Shown in pieces: positions 31,195 to 40,176 of a DNA stretch of 64,000 bases. Where the stretch lies: the NCBI GenBank assembly GCA_030142905.1, contig JASJOG010000133.1:62001-126000 (forward strand), read 5' to 3'. The position numbers and the translations under genes were made by a program. Within the stretch, counting starts at the first letter, position 1. Each line of letters begins with the position of its first letter. Under the pieces are notes generated by a model. It was given only the letters and a program-made list of their open reading frames with translations, had not been told where the DNA came from and did not search any database. This DNA comes from Heliopora coerulea (lineage: Eukaryota; Cnidaria; Anthozoa; Scleralcyonacea; Helioporidae).

Positions 31195-32127
31195 ATACTT
31201 GTGCACAATAATCGAAATACGGTTGGATTAACGAATTGTATATGACTAGTAAGGTAGAGCAATCAAACGTATCTCGTAACTGTCGAAGAACACCAAGACC
31301 TGAAGTGACTTTACTTATAATGTAATCAATATGCGCATTCCAGCTCAAAGACTCATCTATATTCAGACCCAAGCATTTTGTCTTTTCTACCCTTTTTATA
31401 ATGAAATTTCCTACATATATAGTTGGGTTAGATGTTAATTGGCTCAATCGTCTCTTAGAACCAATCAACATATACTCCGTTTTGCTTATATTAAGAGTTA
31501 ATTTGTTTGCGGACAACCAATTCGCAACATTATTTAAATCACCGTTCAATGTTTCAACAATTTCATTTATATCATGGCTTGCTGTTGCAATTTGAGTATC
31601 GTCAGCAAACAAATGCGGTTCTGCCTTTTCTAAGCAATTTGGTAAATCATTGATGTATATATAAGAAATAACAATGGTCCTAAGCCTGAACCTTGTGGTA
31701 TACCTGTTTTCATTATTAACGGGATAGATTGGTTATCATTCACATGGCAGTACTGGGTCCTGTTTGACAGATAAGACTTTAGCCAGGAATACGCAGACCC
31801 CTTAATTCCATAATATCCAATTTTATCTAACAAAATATCATGATCAACAGTATCAAATGCTTTTTTGAGATCCAAAAATACGATCCCATTAATTTTGCCG
31901 ATATCAATACTTTGATACCATTTATTAGTAATGTTTAATAATGCAGTAACTGTTGAATGAAAAGGTTGAAAGCCATGTTGGGAATTTGTTAGTAAGTTAT
32001 AGTTGTTTAAATATTCATAGACCTGGTTGTAGATTAGCTTTTCAAAAATTCTTGCAACTACCGATATTATAGAAATTGGTCTGTAATTTGTCATTTCATC
32101 CTTGGCCTCCGATTTATAAATAAGCAT
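31195..32127 (-). pseudogene. LINE reverse transcriptase (5' half)
   Basis: Frame 31630-32127 has TNYRPISIISV, GFQPFHSTVTALL, GIVFLDLKKAFDTVDH and TGIPQGSGLGPLLF. Frame 31031-31612 continues with the catalytic MFADDTQIA and PYFDYCAQVWGC. The shift lies between them. Residues of the second frame beyond GCLGCTLA come from the inserted PLE sequence, not the LINE. Confidence 0.9.
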
Positions 32128-32293
32128 GACTCTGGAAATTTTCCAATCATTTGGGAAAACTCCTGTTGAAATAGACTGATTAAATATTAATGTGAGAGAT
32201 GGCGAAATACATGGTGCCGCTATTTTTAAAATTGTTGCAGATATACCGTCAATTCCCGATACTTTATTGGTATTTAAATTTTGAAGAAGTAAT

Positions 32294-32381
32294 TGTAACG
32301 TAATTGTTCGTCTTCATTCAATTTTTCTCCCTTCAGTAACCTTGCAAATCTTTTCACATCATCTTTGCTTATTCGACTCAT
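32294..32381 (-). pseudogene. 5' end of the element B integrase gene
   Basis: The ATG at 32379-32381 opens MSRISKDDVKRFARLLKGEK. The frame runs into the 9-bp target duplication and, discounting the LINE, is continuous with the integrase frame at 28619. It is the short charged N-terminal region before the DDE core. Confidence 0.75.
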
Positions 32382-32473
32382 AACATTTTTTTTTTATATT
32401 TCATTTTTTTTATTTTTATTACCGTTAGTTTTAAACAGCACTATAACATATACGTAAAGCTACTATTCTCGTT

Positions 32474-32502
32474 CTTTGCTTGCTTGCTTGCTTGCTTGCT
32501 CG
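32474..32502. repeat. (TTGC)n microsatellite
   Basis: Five to six TTGC/CTTG units in an AT-rich stretch between the integrase start and the next gene. Confidence 0.9.
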
Positions 32503-32583
32503 TTTCTTTGTTTGTTACTCGCGGACACACCAACATTTGTGGTTATCAATTTGCACACACGTCATCGCCAGCAACATTATCTG

Positions 32584-32793
32584 TCAAAAAATAATTAATT
32601 TTTTTTTAGATTTTAAAACATTTTCATAACATTTGTAAATATCTTTCAAATAATCTTTTAACGTTTCTAAATTGGCAAACAACAAATTCACGTTGACATC
32701 GCTATCTATTAATTTCATCGTATTTTGACAATTTTCCACAGCCATTTTCAAATTATCGATCGAATTATCGGTATTATCAAGCGTAAATCTCAA
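32584..32793 (-). CDS. Small hypothetical helical protein of element B
   Basis: A 69-residue frame starting MRFTLDNTDNSIDNLKMAVE, mostly helical and Lys-rich at the end. It lies between the acidic gene and the integrase on the same strand. Its start may be further upstream in another frame. No family recognised. Confidence 0.3.
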   Translation of the reverse strand: MRFTLDNTDNSIDNLKMAVENCQNTMKLIDSDVNVNLLFANLETLKDYLKDIYKCYENVLKSKKKLIIF

Positions 32794-32916
32794 ATCATTC
32801 TTATCCTGCTTAATAAATTATTCGCATAAAAATGTAAGACAATCCAAATGTTCTTTCGCGTACATTGAATTGAACTTCCCGTCGGCCATCCTTTCATCAT
32901 CAGAATTATCCGCGAC

Positions 32917-33354
32917 TTAAACACTCTCTTTGGATCTTCTTCTTGTCGTTGCCGCCGCCGCCGAGGAACAGGAATGAGTTGCTGGTGTACGAGGAGGAAG
33001 AGGGGTCCGTTGTTCCAACCTGACTCTTTTGTTGAGGCGACCAGGAGAATCCGTCGTCGTCCTATCCTTTCTTTTCTTGCTCGTGTCACAACCTCCTCCT
33101 TCCTCTTCTTCTTCTTCTTCTTCTTCTTCTTCTTCTTCTTCTTCTTCTTCTTCTTCTCGCTGTTGTCGTTCTCCCACACTAACAAATTCGGCAAAATCAT
33201 ATAATGTTTTTGCAATCTGTCTCAACGAATCCCTGACACGAATTTGAAAAGTTTTATATTCTTCAAAATTTTCCCATCGATCGCTAGATTCATCATCATC
33301 ATCACAATCATCATCATTGCTCAATACTGCAGGTGGATCATCGTCGAATTTCAT
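32917..33354 (-). CDS. Acidic hypothetical protein with poly-Glu tract (element B accessory gene)
   Basis: The 145-residue frame starts MKFDDDPPAVLSNDDDCDDDDES, has a helical middle (FQIRVRDSLRQIAKTLYDFA) and then about 20 Glu from a GAA microsatellite at 33104-33156, ending basic. The middle resembles the region at 35240-35400 in the palindrome gene (residues VADRVRELARRLHNFIV), so it may be the 3' half of a split paralogue that begins at 33338-33715. Confidence 0.4.
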   Translation of the reverse strand: MKFDDDPPAVLSNDDDCDDDDESSDRWENFEEYKTFQIRVRDSLRQIAKTLYDFAEFVSVGERQQREEEEEEEEEEEEEEEEEEEGGGCDTSKKRKDRTTTDSPGRLNKRVRLEQRTPLPPRTPATHSCSSAAAATTRRRSKESV

Positions 33355-33715
33355 TGGGACGGCATCCTTTAACTTTTCGTTTCTGATAACCCAAAATCAA
33401 GCTTTTGTATTGATCGTGAGACTTGATCACCAAACGTTTATTGGACGATTCCGAAACAACCACGAGAATTTTGTCATCCAAGTTTCGTTGCTTCAATTTA
33501 TTCAATGCATGAGCAAGATTGGGAACAACCGATTTATCAAGATCGAAACATCGACCTCTCATTAGTCGCACACCTTTTTTCACATCTGGATACGATCTGT
33601 ACAATTCGCACACTTTGCGAGTTTTGTTAACGCACACCTGCATCCGTCTGCCATCTTTGTAAGTCAACAGATTTGTAATCAATTCGACATTAACTTTGTG
33701 ATAAACGGTATTCAT
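33338..33715 (-). CDS. Element B accessory protein, paralogue of the palindrome gene
   Basis: The 125-residue frame starts MNTVYHKVNVELITNLLTY. It shares its plan with the gene at 35116-35784: the TVYHKV/SVYHKV start, a KTRKVC/KSRKVC block, a KRLVI motif and a GYQKRK end. The two are diverged duplicates. The Cys and basic residues suggest nucleic-acid binding, but no known domain is evident. It may continue, after a frame change, into the acidic frame at 32917-33354. Confidence 0.5.
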   Translation of the reverse strand: MNTVYHKVNVELITNLLTYKDGRRMQVCVNKTRKVCELYRSYPDVKKGVRLMRGRCFDLDKSVVPNLAHALNKLKQRNLDDKILVVVSESSNKRLVIKSHDQYKSLILGYQKRKVKGCRPNEIRR

Positions 33716-33747
33716 ACTTTTTTTTTATCTAAAATTAAAAAAAAATT

Positions 33748-34832
33748 AAATCCATTCAATTTCATAAGCAGCACATCTAAGGAACTTATATTCATTTACG
33801 ATTCTCTGAATTTCGACATTGACATGATCAACATCACCTAATCGCGTCATCGATTTCTTCGTATCCCACTAGCATATTTGTTAGGACAATCAATTTCTTC
33901 ACCAAAAGACCGTCTGAATTTCGCCTCGTTTCAATATGTCTGTGAAAACAACTGTCGTTCGCAGTATATCTCATTCTACCAACTTTTTAAACCCCGATCG
34001 CATACTGTTTGGTCACAAACAACATCGGAGACAAAACAACACCATCGGAAGTCGGTTTAACTTTTTCACTCAAAACCGATCTCACATCCATCAACCGATC
34101 GCAACACGAATGCATTTTGAATTTCTCCCTATCATACTTAAACAAATAAATCATTAATCCATCGAAATACACACGGCAATCCACGCAATTAAAAACAGCA
34201 TGCATAACTCTTCTCAAATAACAATCGTTCATAGATCTCAGAACATCTCCCCATCTCAACCCCAAACAAATTACTTTTTTTTTAAAACAAGGAAGCGCAT
34301 AAGGGAAAACCGAAGACATTTGAACCCAACTTTTATGACCTGATAACGTCAAGATTTTAGGATAACCCAAATCTTTAAAACATTTTCCATAACCCAAATG
34401 AAAAGTGGATCGATGAACATATTCTTTTTTATTCAAATGTATAGACGAACGAACAATATGTTCTTCTCTTATGATCCCATGGATACTGGCAATGTTGGAA
34501 AGACAACAAAAATCAAATACGCAAAATCCCACGCCTGTCTTAAAATATATATAAGGAACCAACATTGTCGGAATCACATACCACCTATCCAAAACTTTTA
34601 CGAAACCAACACGGTTATTTTTCACGCAAAACGTGCCGTCAAATTCACGATCGAAATTTCTGATCACATTGTTGCGTTCTTGAGCATCGCCAACGTACGC
34701 CCGATTCCAAGTTTCCAAAAATGTTTTCGGTTTACAAGAGTAAAGAGCACGACATGTATGATACAACATAATCAAATCAATATCATACGGTCTATACCTT
34801 AACAATACCGTCAAAACAAGAATTGTATGCAT
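33748..34832 (-). pseudogene. Hypothetical 281+ residue protein of element B
   Basis: The frame 33987-34832 starts MHTILVLTVLLRYRPYDIDL and is rich in Cys, Tyr and Phe (PYIYFKTGVGFCVFDFCCLS). After its stop, coding-like sequence continues in the - strand to about 33748 (ending FLRCAAYEIEWI), so the gene was probably about 360 residues and is now broken. I do not recognise any domain. It sits in the accessory block upstream of the integrase. Confidence 0.4.
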
Positions 34833-35115
34833 CGTATCACCTTTTTACTCCGGCTTTTCTGTCTCTTTTTTTTATTTCTTGCTCTTCTCCCAGAATTTGA
34901 ACCAATCCAACAACAACAATCTAATTTATACAAGAAAGCACAAACAAATTTTCATCGTCAATCATCATTCTGTCAACCGGTTTGTTAAACATTCACCACC
35001 TCTTGTCATCCACTTCATTATCTATTCACTTTCTCTTGTCAATTGATTAATTAAATATTCACTTCGACTTCTAAACAACACCTGTTTAAAAGTCATGGGA
35101 ATGAAAATAACGTTC

Positions 35116-35784
35116 TCAAACAAGATGAATGTACTTTAAATCCAACTTTGCATAACACATTTCTTCTTCTTCTTCTTCTTCTTTTTCGCCGTCCTCAAAA
35201 TGATAAGAGGAACATTCATGCGTCATTCTCGTCCCCTGATCACCAATACAAATCTGTTCCTGCTGCTGCTGTTCCTCTCCCTCGTTTGGAAGGGATACGA
35301 TAAAATTATGCAACCTTCTTGCCAATTCTCTCACCCGATCTGCGACATCAAATTGCAAATATCCACATTTTTGACAATTTTCCCATTTTGGATCAAAATC
35401 ATTGGTAAACTCCATCCGTTTTCGTTTTTGATATCCCACCCACAAATTTCCATCATGAAATTCAATCACCAAACGCTTTTCACTCGTTTGTGAAACGATC
35501 ATTATGATTTTATCAGTGAAATTTCCATCCTCTTTCTTCTGTCCCCGCTGCTGCTTCCTATTCAATCTGTTCAAAATACGAACGGAATTTCCAATATCCA
35601 ATTTGTCAAGTTGCAAAACTTCACTGCTCATGTATCGAACGGCGCACTTCACATCCGAATGTGAAACGAACAATTAACAAACTTTGCGACTTTTCTTAAA
35701 GCATATTTGAATTCGAGTATAATCATCATAAGTTAACAAAGTCGTTATTATGTTGGCATCAACCTTGTGATAAACAGAACACAT
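35116..35784 (-). pseudogene. Element B accessory gene, left palindrome arm
   Basis: The ATG at 35782-35784 opens a frame that meets TAA right after the KSRKVC block, at about 35674-35676. The same frame continues as the 185-residue frame 35116-35673. That part contains KRLVIEFHD, GYQKRKRME, a CQKCGY pair and a poly-Glu tail. It is a paralogue of 33338-33715. The CxxC pair could bind zinc. Function unknown. Confidence 0.55.
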
Positions 35785-35926
35785 AACGATCGTATCAATA
35801 ATTCAACAAAACAACTGACAACTTCTTTTTATATATTTTCAACCGTCTCATCGATAGTCATTTAATTGTCAACCGCTTCATTAATTATTCACATCATCAA
35901 TCCAGCAATTTTTTGTTTCCTCATCG

Positions 35927-36157
35927 TCAAGCGTGCAAGACAATTTCCTTCTTCTTAAAATATAGTTTCCTTTTTTTCTTTTTCAATTTCCTAACACAAA
36001 ACTTTACCATGTTCTTCTCTTGTCGAATCAAAATTTTCAACTCAATTCTTTCTTTTCTCAACTTACTTTTCAAATTTATAATATTTCGATGTATTTCATG
36101 ACATCTTGCAGCAATATAACAAAACTCTTCGAATTTGCACTTCACTTCAAATTTCAA
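35927..36157 (-). CDS. Small Lys-rich helical protein, left arm
   Basis: The 76-residue frame starts MKFEVKCKFEEFCYIAARCH and becomes a strongly basic helix (VRKLKKKKRKLYFKKKE). The mirror copy is at 36477-36707. No family recognised; it could be a nucleic-acid-binding or coiled-coil protein. Confidence 0.35.
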   Translation of the reverse strand: MKFEVKCKFEEFCYIAARCHEIHRNIINLKSKLRKERIELKILIRQEKNMVKFCVRKLKKKKRKLYFKKKEIVLHA

Positions 36158-36226
36158 GTCGTCAGAACAACTAGTATAACATCGAAATGTCTCCCCACTT
36201 CGCCATTTTGTTTAACATAAGCGACT

Positions 36227-36407
36227 TGACAAATTGGATGTTGGAAATCCCTTTCGTATTTTGAACAGATTGAATAGGAAGCAGCAGCGGGGACAGAAGA
36301 AAGAGGATGGAAATTTCACTGATAAAATCATAATGATCGTTTCACAAACGAGCTTCCTATTCAATCTGTTCAAAATACGAAAGGGATTTCCAACATCCAA
36401 TTTGTCA
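36227..36407. repeat. Central third partial copies of the accessory gene
   Basis: On each side of the centre, LDVGNPFRILNRLNRK-type sequence repeats the KLDIGNSVRILNRLNRK part of the arm gene with several changes. The centre is therefore a nested fragment of the same gene in both orientations. Confidence 0.8.
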
Positions 36408-36476
36408 AGTCGCTTATGTTAAACAAAATGGCGAAGTGGGGAGACATTTCGATGTTATACTAGTTGTTCTGACGAC

Positions 36477-36707
36477 TTGAAATTTGAAGTGAAGTGCAAA
36501 TTCGAAGAGTTTTGTTATATTGCTGCAAGATGTCATGAAATACATCGAAATATTATAAATTTGAAAAGTAAGTTGAGAAAAGAAAGAATTGAGTTGAAAA
36601 TTTTGATTCGACAAGAGAAGAACATGGTAAAGTTTTGTGTTAGGAAATTGAAAAAGAAAAAAAGGAAACTATATTTTAAGAAGAAGGAAATTGTCTTGCA
36701 CGCTTGA
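36477..36707 (+). CDS. Small Lys-rich helical protein, right arm
   Basis: Identical in protein sequence to the left-arm frame at 35927-36157. Confidence 0.35.
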   Translation: MKFEVKCKFEEFCYIAARCHEIHRNIINLKSKLRKERIELKILIRQEKNMVKFCVRKLKKKKRKLYFKKKEIVLHA

Positions 36708-36849
36708 CGATGAGGAAACAAAAAATTGCTGGATTGATGATGTGAATAATTAATGAAGCGGTTGACAATTAAATGACTATCGATGAGACGGTTGAAAATA
36801 TATAAAAAGAAGTTGTCAGTTGTTTTGTTGAATTATTGATACGATCGTT

Positions 36850-37518
36850 ATGTGTTCTGTTTATCACAAGGTTGATGCCAACATAATAACGACTTTGTTA
36901 ACTTATGATGATTATACTCGAATTCAAATATGCTTTAAGAAAAGTCGCAAAGTTTGTTAATTGTTCGTTTCACATTCGGATGTGAAGTGCGCCGTTCGAT
37001 ACATGAGCAGTGAAGTTTTGCAACTTGACAAATTGGATATTGGAAATTCCGTTCGTATTTTGAACAGATTGAATAGGAAGCAGCAGCGGGGACAGAAGAA
37101 AGAGGATGGAAATTTCACTGATAAAATCATAATGATCGTTTCACAAACGAGTGAAAAGCGTTTGGTGATTGAATTTCATGATGGAAATTTGTGGGTGGGA
37201 TATCAAAAACGAAAACGGATGGAGTTTACCAATGATTTTGATCCAAAATGGGAAAATTGTCAAAAATGTGGATATTTGCAATTTGATGTCGCAGATCGGG
37301 TGAGAGAATTGGCAAGAAGGTTGCATAATTTTATCGTATCCCTTCCAAACGAGGGAGAGGAACAGCAGCAGCAGGAACAGATTTGTATTGGTGATCAGGG
37401 GACGAGAATGACGCATGAATGTTCCTCTTATCATTTTGAGGACGGCGAAAAAGAAGAAGAAGAAGAAGAAGAAATGTGTTATGCAAAGTTGGATTTAAAG
37501 TACATTCATCTTGTTTGA
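36850..37518 (+). pseudogene. Element B accessory gene, right palindrome arm
   Basis: Exact mirror of the left-arm gene. The 185-residue product (36961-37518) is identical, and the upstream in-frame TAA is also shared. The shared nonsense shows that the stop predates the palindrome, or that conversion keeps both arms equal, or that the gene really starts after it. Confidence 0.55.
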
Positions 37519-37965
37519 GAACGTTATTTTCATTCCCATGACTTTTAAACAGGTGTTGTATGGAAGTCGAAGTGAATATTTAATTAATCAATTCACAAGA
37601 GAAAGTGAATAGGGTTCCCGGACATTTTGCCGAAAGACACTTTGCCGAAAGACATTTGGCCGAAAGACACTTTGCGAACGGATGTTTTGCCGACGGACAT
37701 TTTGCCGATCGGGCATTTCGTCGAACGGACAATTTGACGGACTTTTTACAGAAAAGACATTTTGCCAAACAGACCGTCTGCCGAAAAAAGCGATATTTTG
37801 TGAATTTTTATATTCTTTGAGTTTGACATGCACATACCAAAAATTTTCATATTAGAATTATTTCATTCATAAACGTAAAGGTTTACTTTACACAATTTTT
37901 TATTAATGTCAAGCATATACATGTACAAATTTTATGAAAAGCATCCCTAGTTTAAAACATTGTTT

Positions 37966-39374
37966 CTAGAGATTATGAGCAATAGCCCGTAAGTACATTA
38001 TCGTGTTCTCGTAAGTGTCAATTTTACTAACAATATCCTTGAATCTTAAATTCACTAACTCATACTTCTTTTTTGGTGGAGGCTGAGGAATGCGGGCAAG
38101 TACTTGCTCCAGAAGAAGTTCGTTGCTGGCTTGTTCCTTGACTAGCTTGGCAGACAATCGACGGATCGTAGGGTGGGTGATGGAAACTCGAAGATCAAAC
38201 GAGTGATGCCATCCTTCGATGGAATTGTTTGTTCGCCGAAGATCTTGCTCAACGCGACCGTGAACATTCCACAGAGAGATGGCAAACAAAGGACGACGTC
38301 GACGGCCACGTTGAACCACACCAATCCAAGTGGCTTCAAAATAGGTCAGAAAGTCGGAGAGAACTTCATCTGTATCGTCATCAAGCGCTGTCATTAATTC
38401 TTGGAATGCTTCTGTTACGCGATGCGGTGGGACAAATGCAAGGGCCTGGAACGACTTGATAGTCAATGTTCTTTGTACCATCCCTGCAGTCCCAGTCTCT
38501 GCACGTTTCTCCACAGGCACTGACCAAAGTGAAACAAGCATCCTGGATTTCAGCTTCAGGGAAATGGTGTTCTAACGACTGTATGGCGGCCATCTCGAAG
38601 TCAATCATCACTGTCAGTGGAGAGAGATTTTGTCGACGATCTTTAAGGAACTGAAAGATGCGGTCGTACGTATTTCGATCTTTTCTTCTGGCGATGCAGT
38701 ACACTACGGGCACAGTTCTGGAACCATCGGCGATCACGTGTAGTGTGTATAGCTGGTACGCCATCAGTGCGCTATCAAAAGTTCCGTCGCAGAACCAATG
38801 TCTTTGGCGTGCCAGAATGTCCAAGTTCTTATTGGTTGCGAAGACGTAGAGATCTAATTTTTCATCATGAAGCGCCAGGAACTGTTTCCCACGTGTAGTT
38901 TGGCACATGTCATCAGGGATATCATCACCATCTGGGGCTTTTCGTTTTCTTCTGATCATTCTTGCCAGCGTTTCTTTTTTTGGGAAGACTTCCCGCGGCG
39001 GAGAGCGGAAAATCTTGGGTGCAGTTCTGAATAATATTGCTGGTAGATTCTTCAGAATTCTCAGCACGATGTTTCATAGCTGACACCGCTCGTTGAACTG
39101 CAACGCGAGCTGGATCAGGTGGGTGAGAATGTTCTGATGGTTGATGCCATAATGTGTCCGCTAGAGTTGATAGTCTGCCAGAGCATTCTTTACGTTTCTC
39201 GCACCTCCAGTAAGCCGATCCTTCTTTCTTCTTGTCCAAAACATAAACATAACCTTCGTAAAGCAGTTTACGATTTCCCCGAGAAGTTTGAATGTATTCC
39301 ATGTTACCAGAATAAAATGTTCTTGCACCGTTGCCTTTATATAGGTAAAAACACGTTCCAAACAAATGAGCCAT
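37966..39374 (-). pseudogene. Mutator-like transposase with N-terminal FLYWCH zinc finger, two frameshifts
   Basis: Frame 38925-39374 has the FLYWCH module (GNRKLLYEGYVYVLDKK, then YWRCEKRKECSGR, and H-x-H residues). Frame 38381-39067 has HWFCDGTFD (first catalytic Asp, near 38788) and VMIDFEMAAIQSLEHHF (second Asp). Frame 37966-38541 has WNVHGRVEQDLRRTNNSIEG, with the Glu of the NNSIEGWH motif. The breaks lie near 38990 and 38480-38540. The family cuts and pastes by a DDE mechanism. Confidence 0.9.
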
Positions 39375-39881
39375 CCGCTACACAAACAAATTTTCGTTAT
39401 GGTTATGCGCCGCTAATGGCCCAGTGAGAATCCCAAGGTATTTATGCACAAGACAATGTTACGCATCTTTTACTCTTTCTCTCTGTATTCATACATACTT
39501 CTTTATTAAACTCTACACTGCATGGCCATCTGCGTAGCCATCTAACTGTCGGTAAAACCCTAAGGCCGGGTGGTGCTAATTACTAATACACCTTCACAGC
39601 ACAAATGTATACTCCACGATTTACTCTGAAACTAAAGACTCATACTCATTCACTCAACTCTACATGGCATACCACTAGTGTAGCCATGTCACGCTCACTA
39701 TAGCCCGCGGCTAAAAGCGCGTTCCATCATTAACAGTTTCATCTCCCAATCATTAGAACAATCACAACTACACAACTGTAACACCAGTGTGGTTCCAATT
39801 ACCTGCTAAAAAACCAAACAATCAATGAGTCATCCGCTACACAAACAAATTTTCGTTATGGTTATGCACCGCTAATGGCCC
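39366..39881. repeat. 56-bp direct repeat flanking about 404 bp inside the MULE
   Basis: ATGAG(C/T)CATCCGCTACACA and the following bases to CTAATGGCCCA occur at 39366-39422 and 39826-39882 with two or three differences. Either the segment was tandemly duplicated or the 404 bp between is an insertion. No coding sequence is seen in the 404 bp. Confidence 0.7.
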
Positions 39882-40176
39882 ACATGGGAATTGCGATTCC
39901 CACGCAATGGTAGTTGTGTTCAGAGGCGAAAAATGAGTCATTTCCCAAGCATTTGACAAACAACGTGGGTGTTCTTTTGATGAAAAAATATTCCACAAAA
40001 TATCGCTTTTTTCGGCAGACGGTCTGTTCGGCAAAATGTCTTTTCTGTAAAAAGTCCGTTCGTCAAATTGTCCGTTCGTCAAATTGTCCGTTCGGCAAAA
40101 TGTCCGATCGACAAAATGTCCGTCGGCAAAATATCCGTTCGGCAAAGTGTCTTTCGGCAAAATGTCCGGTCACCTC

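Larger units (their letters stand above)
28620..32293 (-). mobile_element. CR1-like LINE inserted in the integrase gene (9-bp target duplication), itself carrying a PLE pair
   Basis: TGTAACGTA flanks the insertion at 28611-28619 and 32294-32302. The (TTA)n tail at 28620-28657 marks the 3' end on the - strand. Reverse-transcriptase sequence lies at 31195-32127, and the C-terminal region at 28901-29311. The LINE is split by the PLE insertion at 29305-31172. Confidence 0.9.
35022..37612. repeat. Large palindrome with 1.26-kb near-identical arms
   Basis: Positions mirror about 36317 (sum 72634). The left arm starts CTATTCACTTTCTC at 35022 and the right arm ends GAGAAAGTGAATAG at 37612. I found only a few mismatches, for example near 35071/37563. 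The arms end around a roughly 73-bp unpaired centre at 36281-36353, which is itself a fragment of the arm gene. Both arms carry the same two frames. Such near-identity implies recent formation or ongoing gene conversion. Confidence 0.95.
37613..40176 (-). mobile_element. FLYWCH-type MULE transposon with about 190-bp terminal inverted repeats
   Basis: Terminal repeats at 37613-37803 and 39988-40176 are reverse complements. Each is built from degenerate 15-16-bp sub-repeats of the form TTCGGCAAAATGTCC. A Mutator-like transposase lies inside on the - strand. The left terminus abuts the palindrome end at 37612. I see no clear 9-bp target duplication. Confidence 0.9.

Noticed and set aside
33029..33247. 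Poly-Ser and poly-Phe proteins on the + strand
   Set aside because: These are opposite-strand readings of the GAA microsatellite within the acidic - strand gene.
3876..35676. Alternative genetic code or stop-codon readthrough
   Set aside because: In-frame TAG (3876), TAA (14637, 22226, 35674) and TGA (19294) all occur with frameshifts in the same genes. All three stop codons affected equally indicates decay, not recoding.
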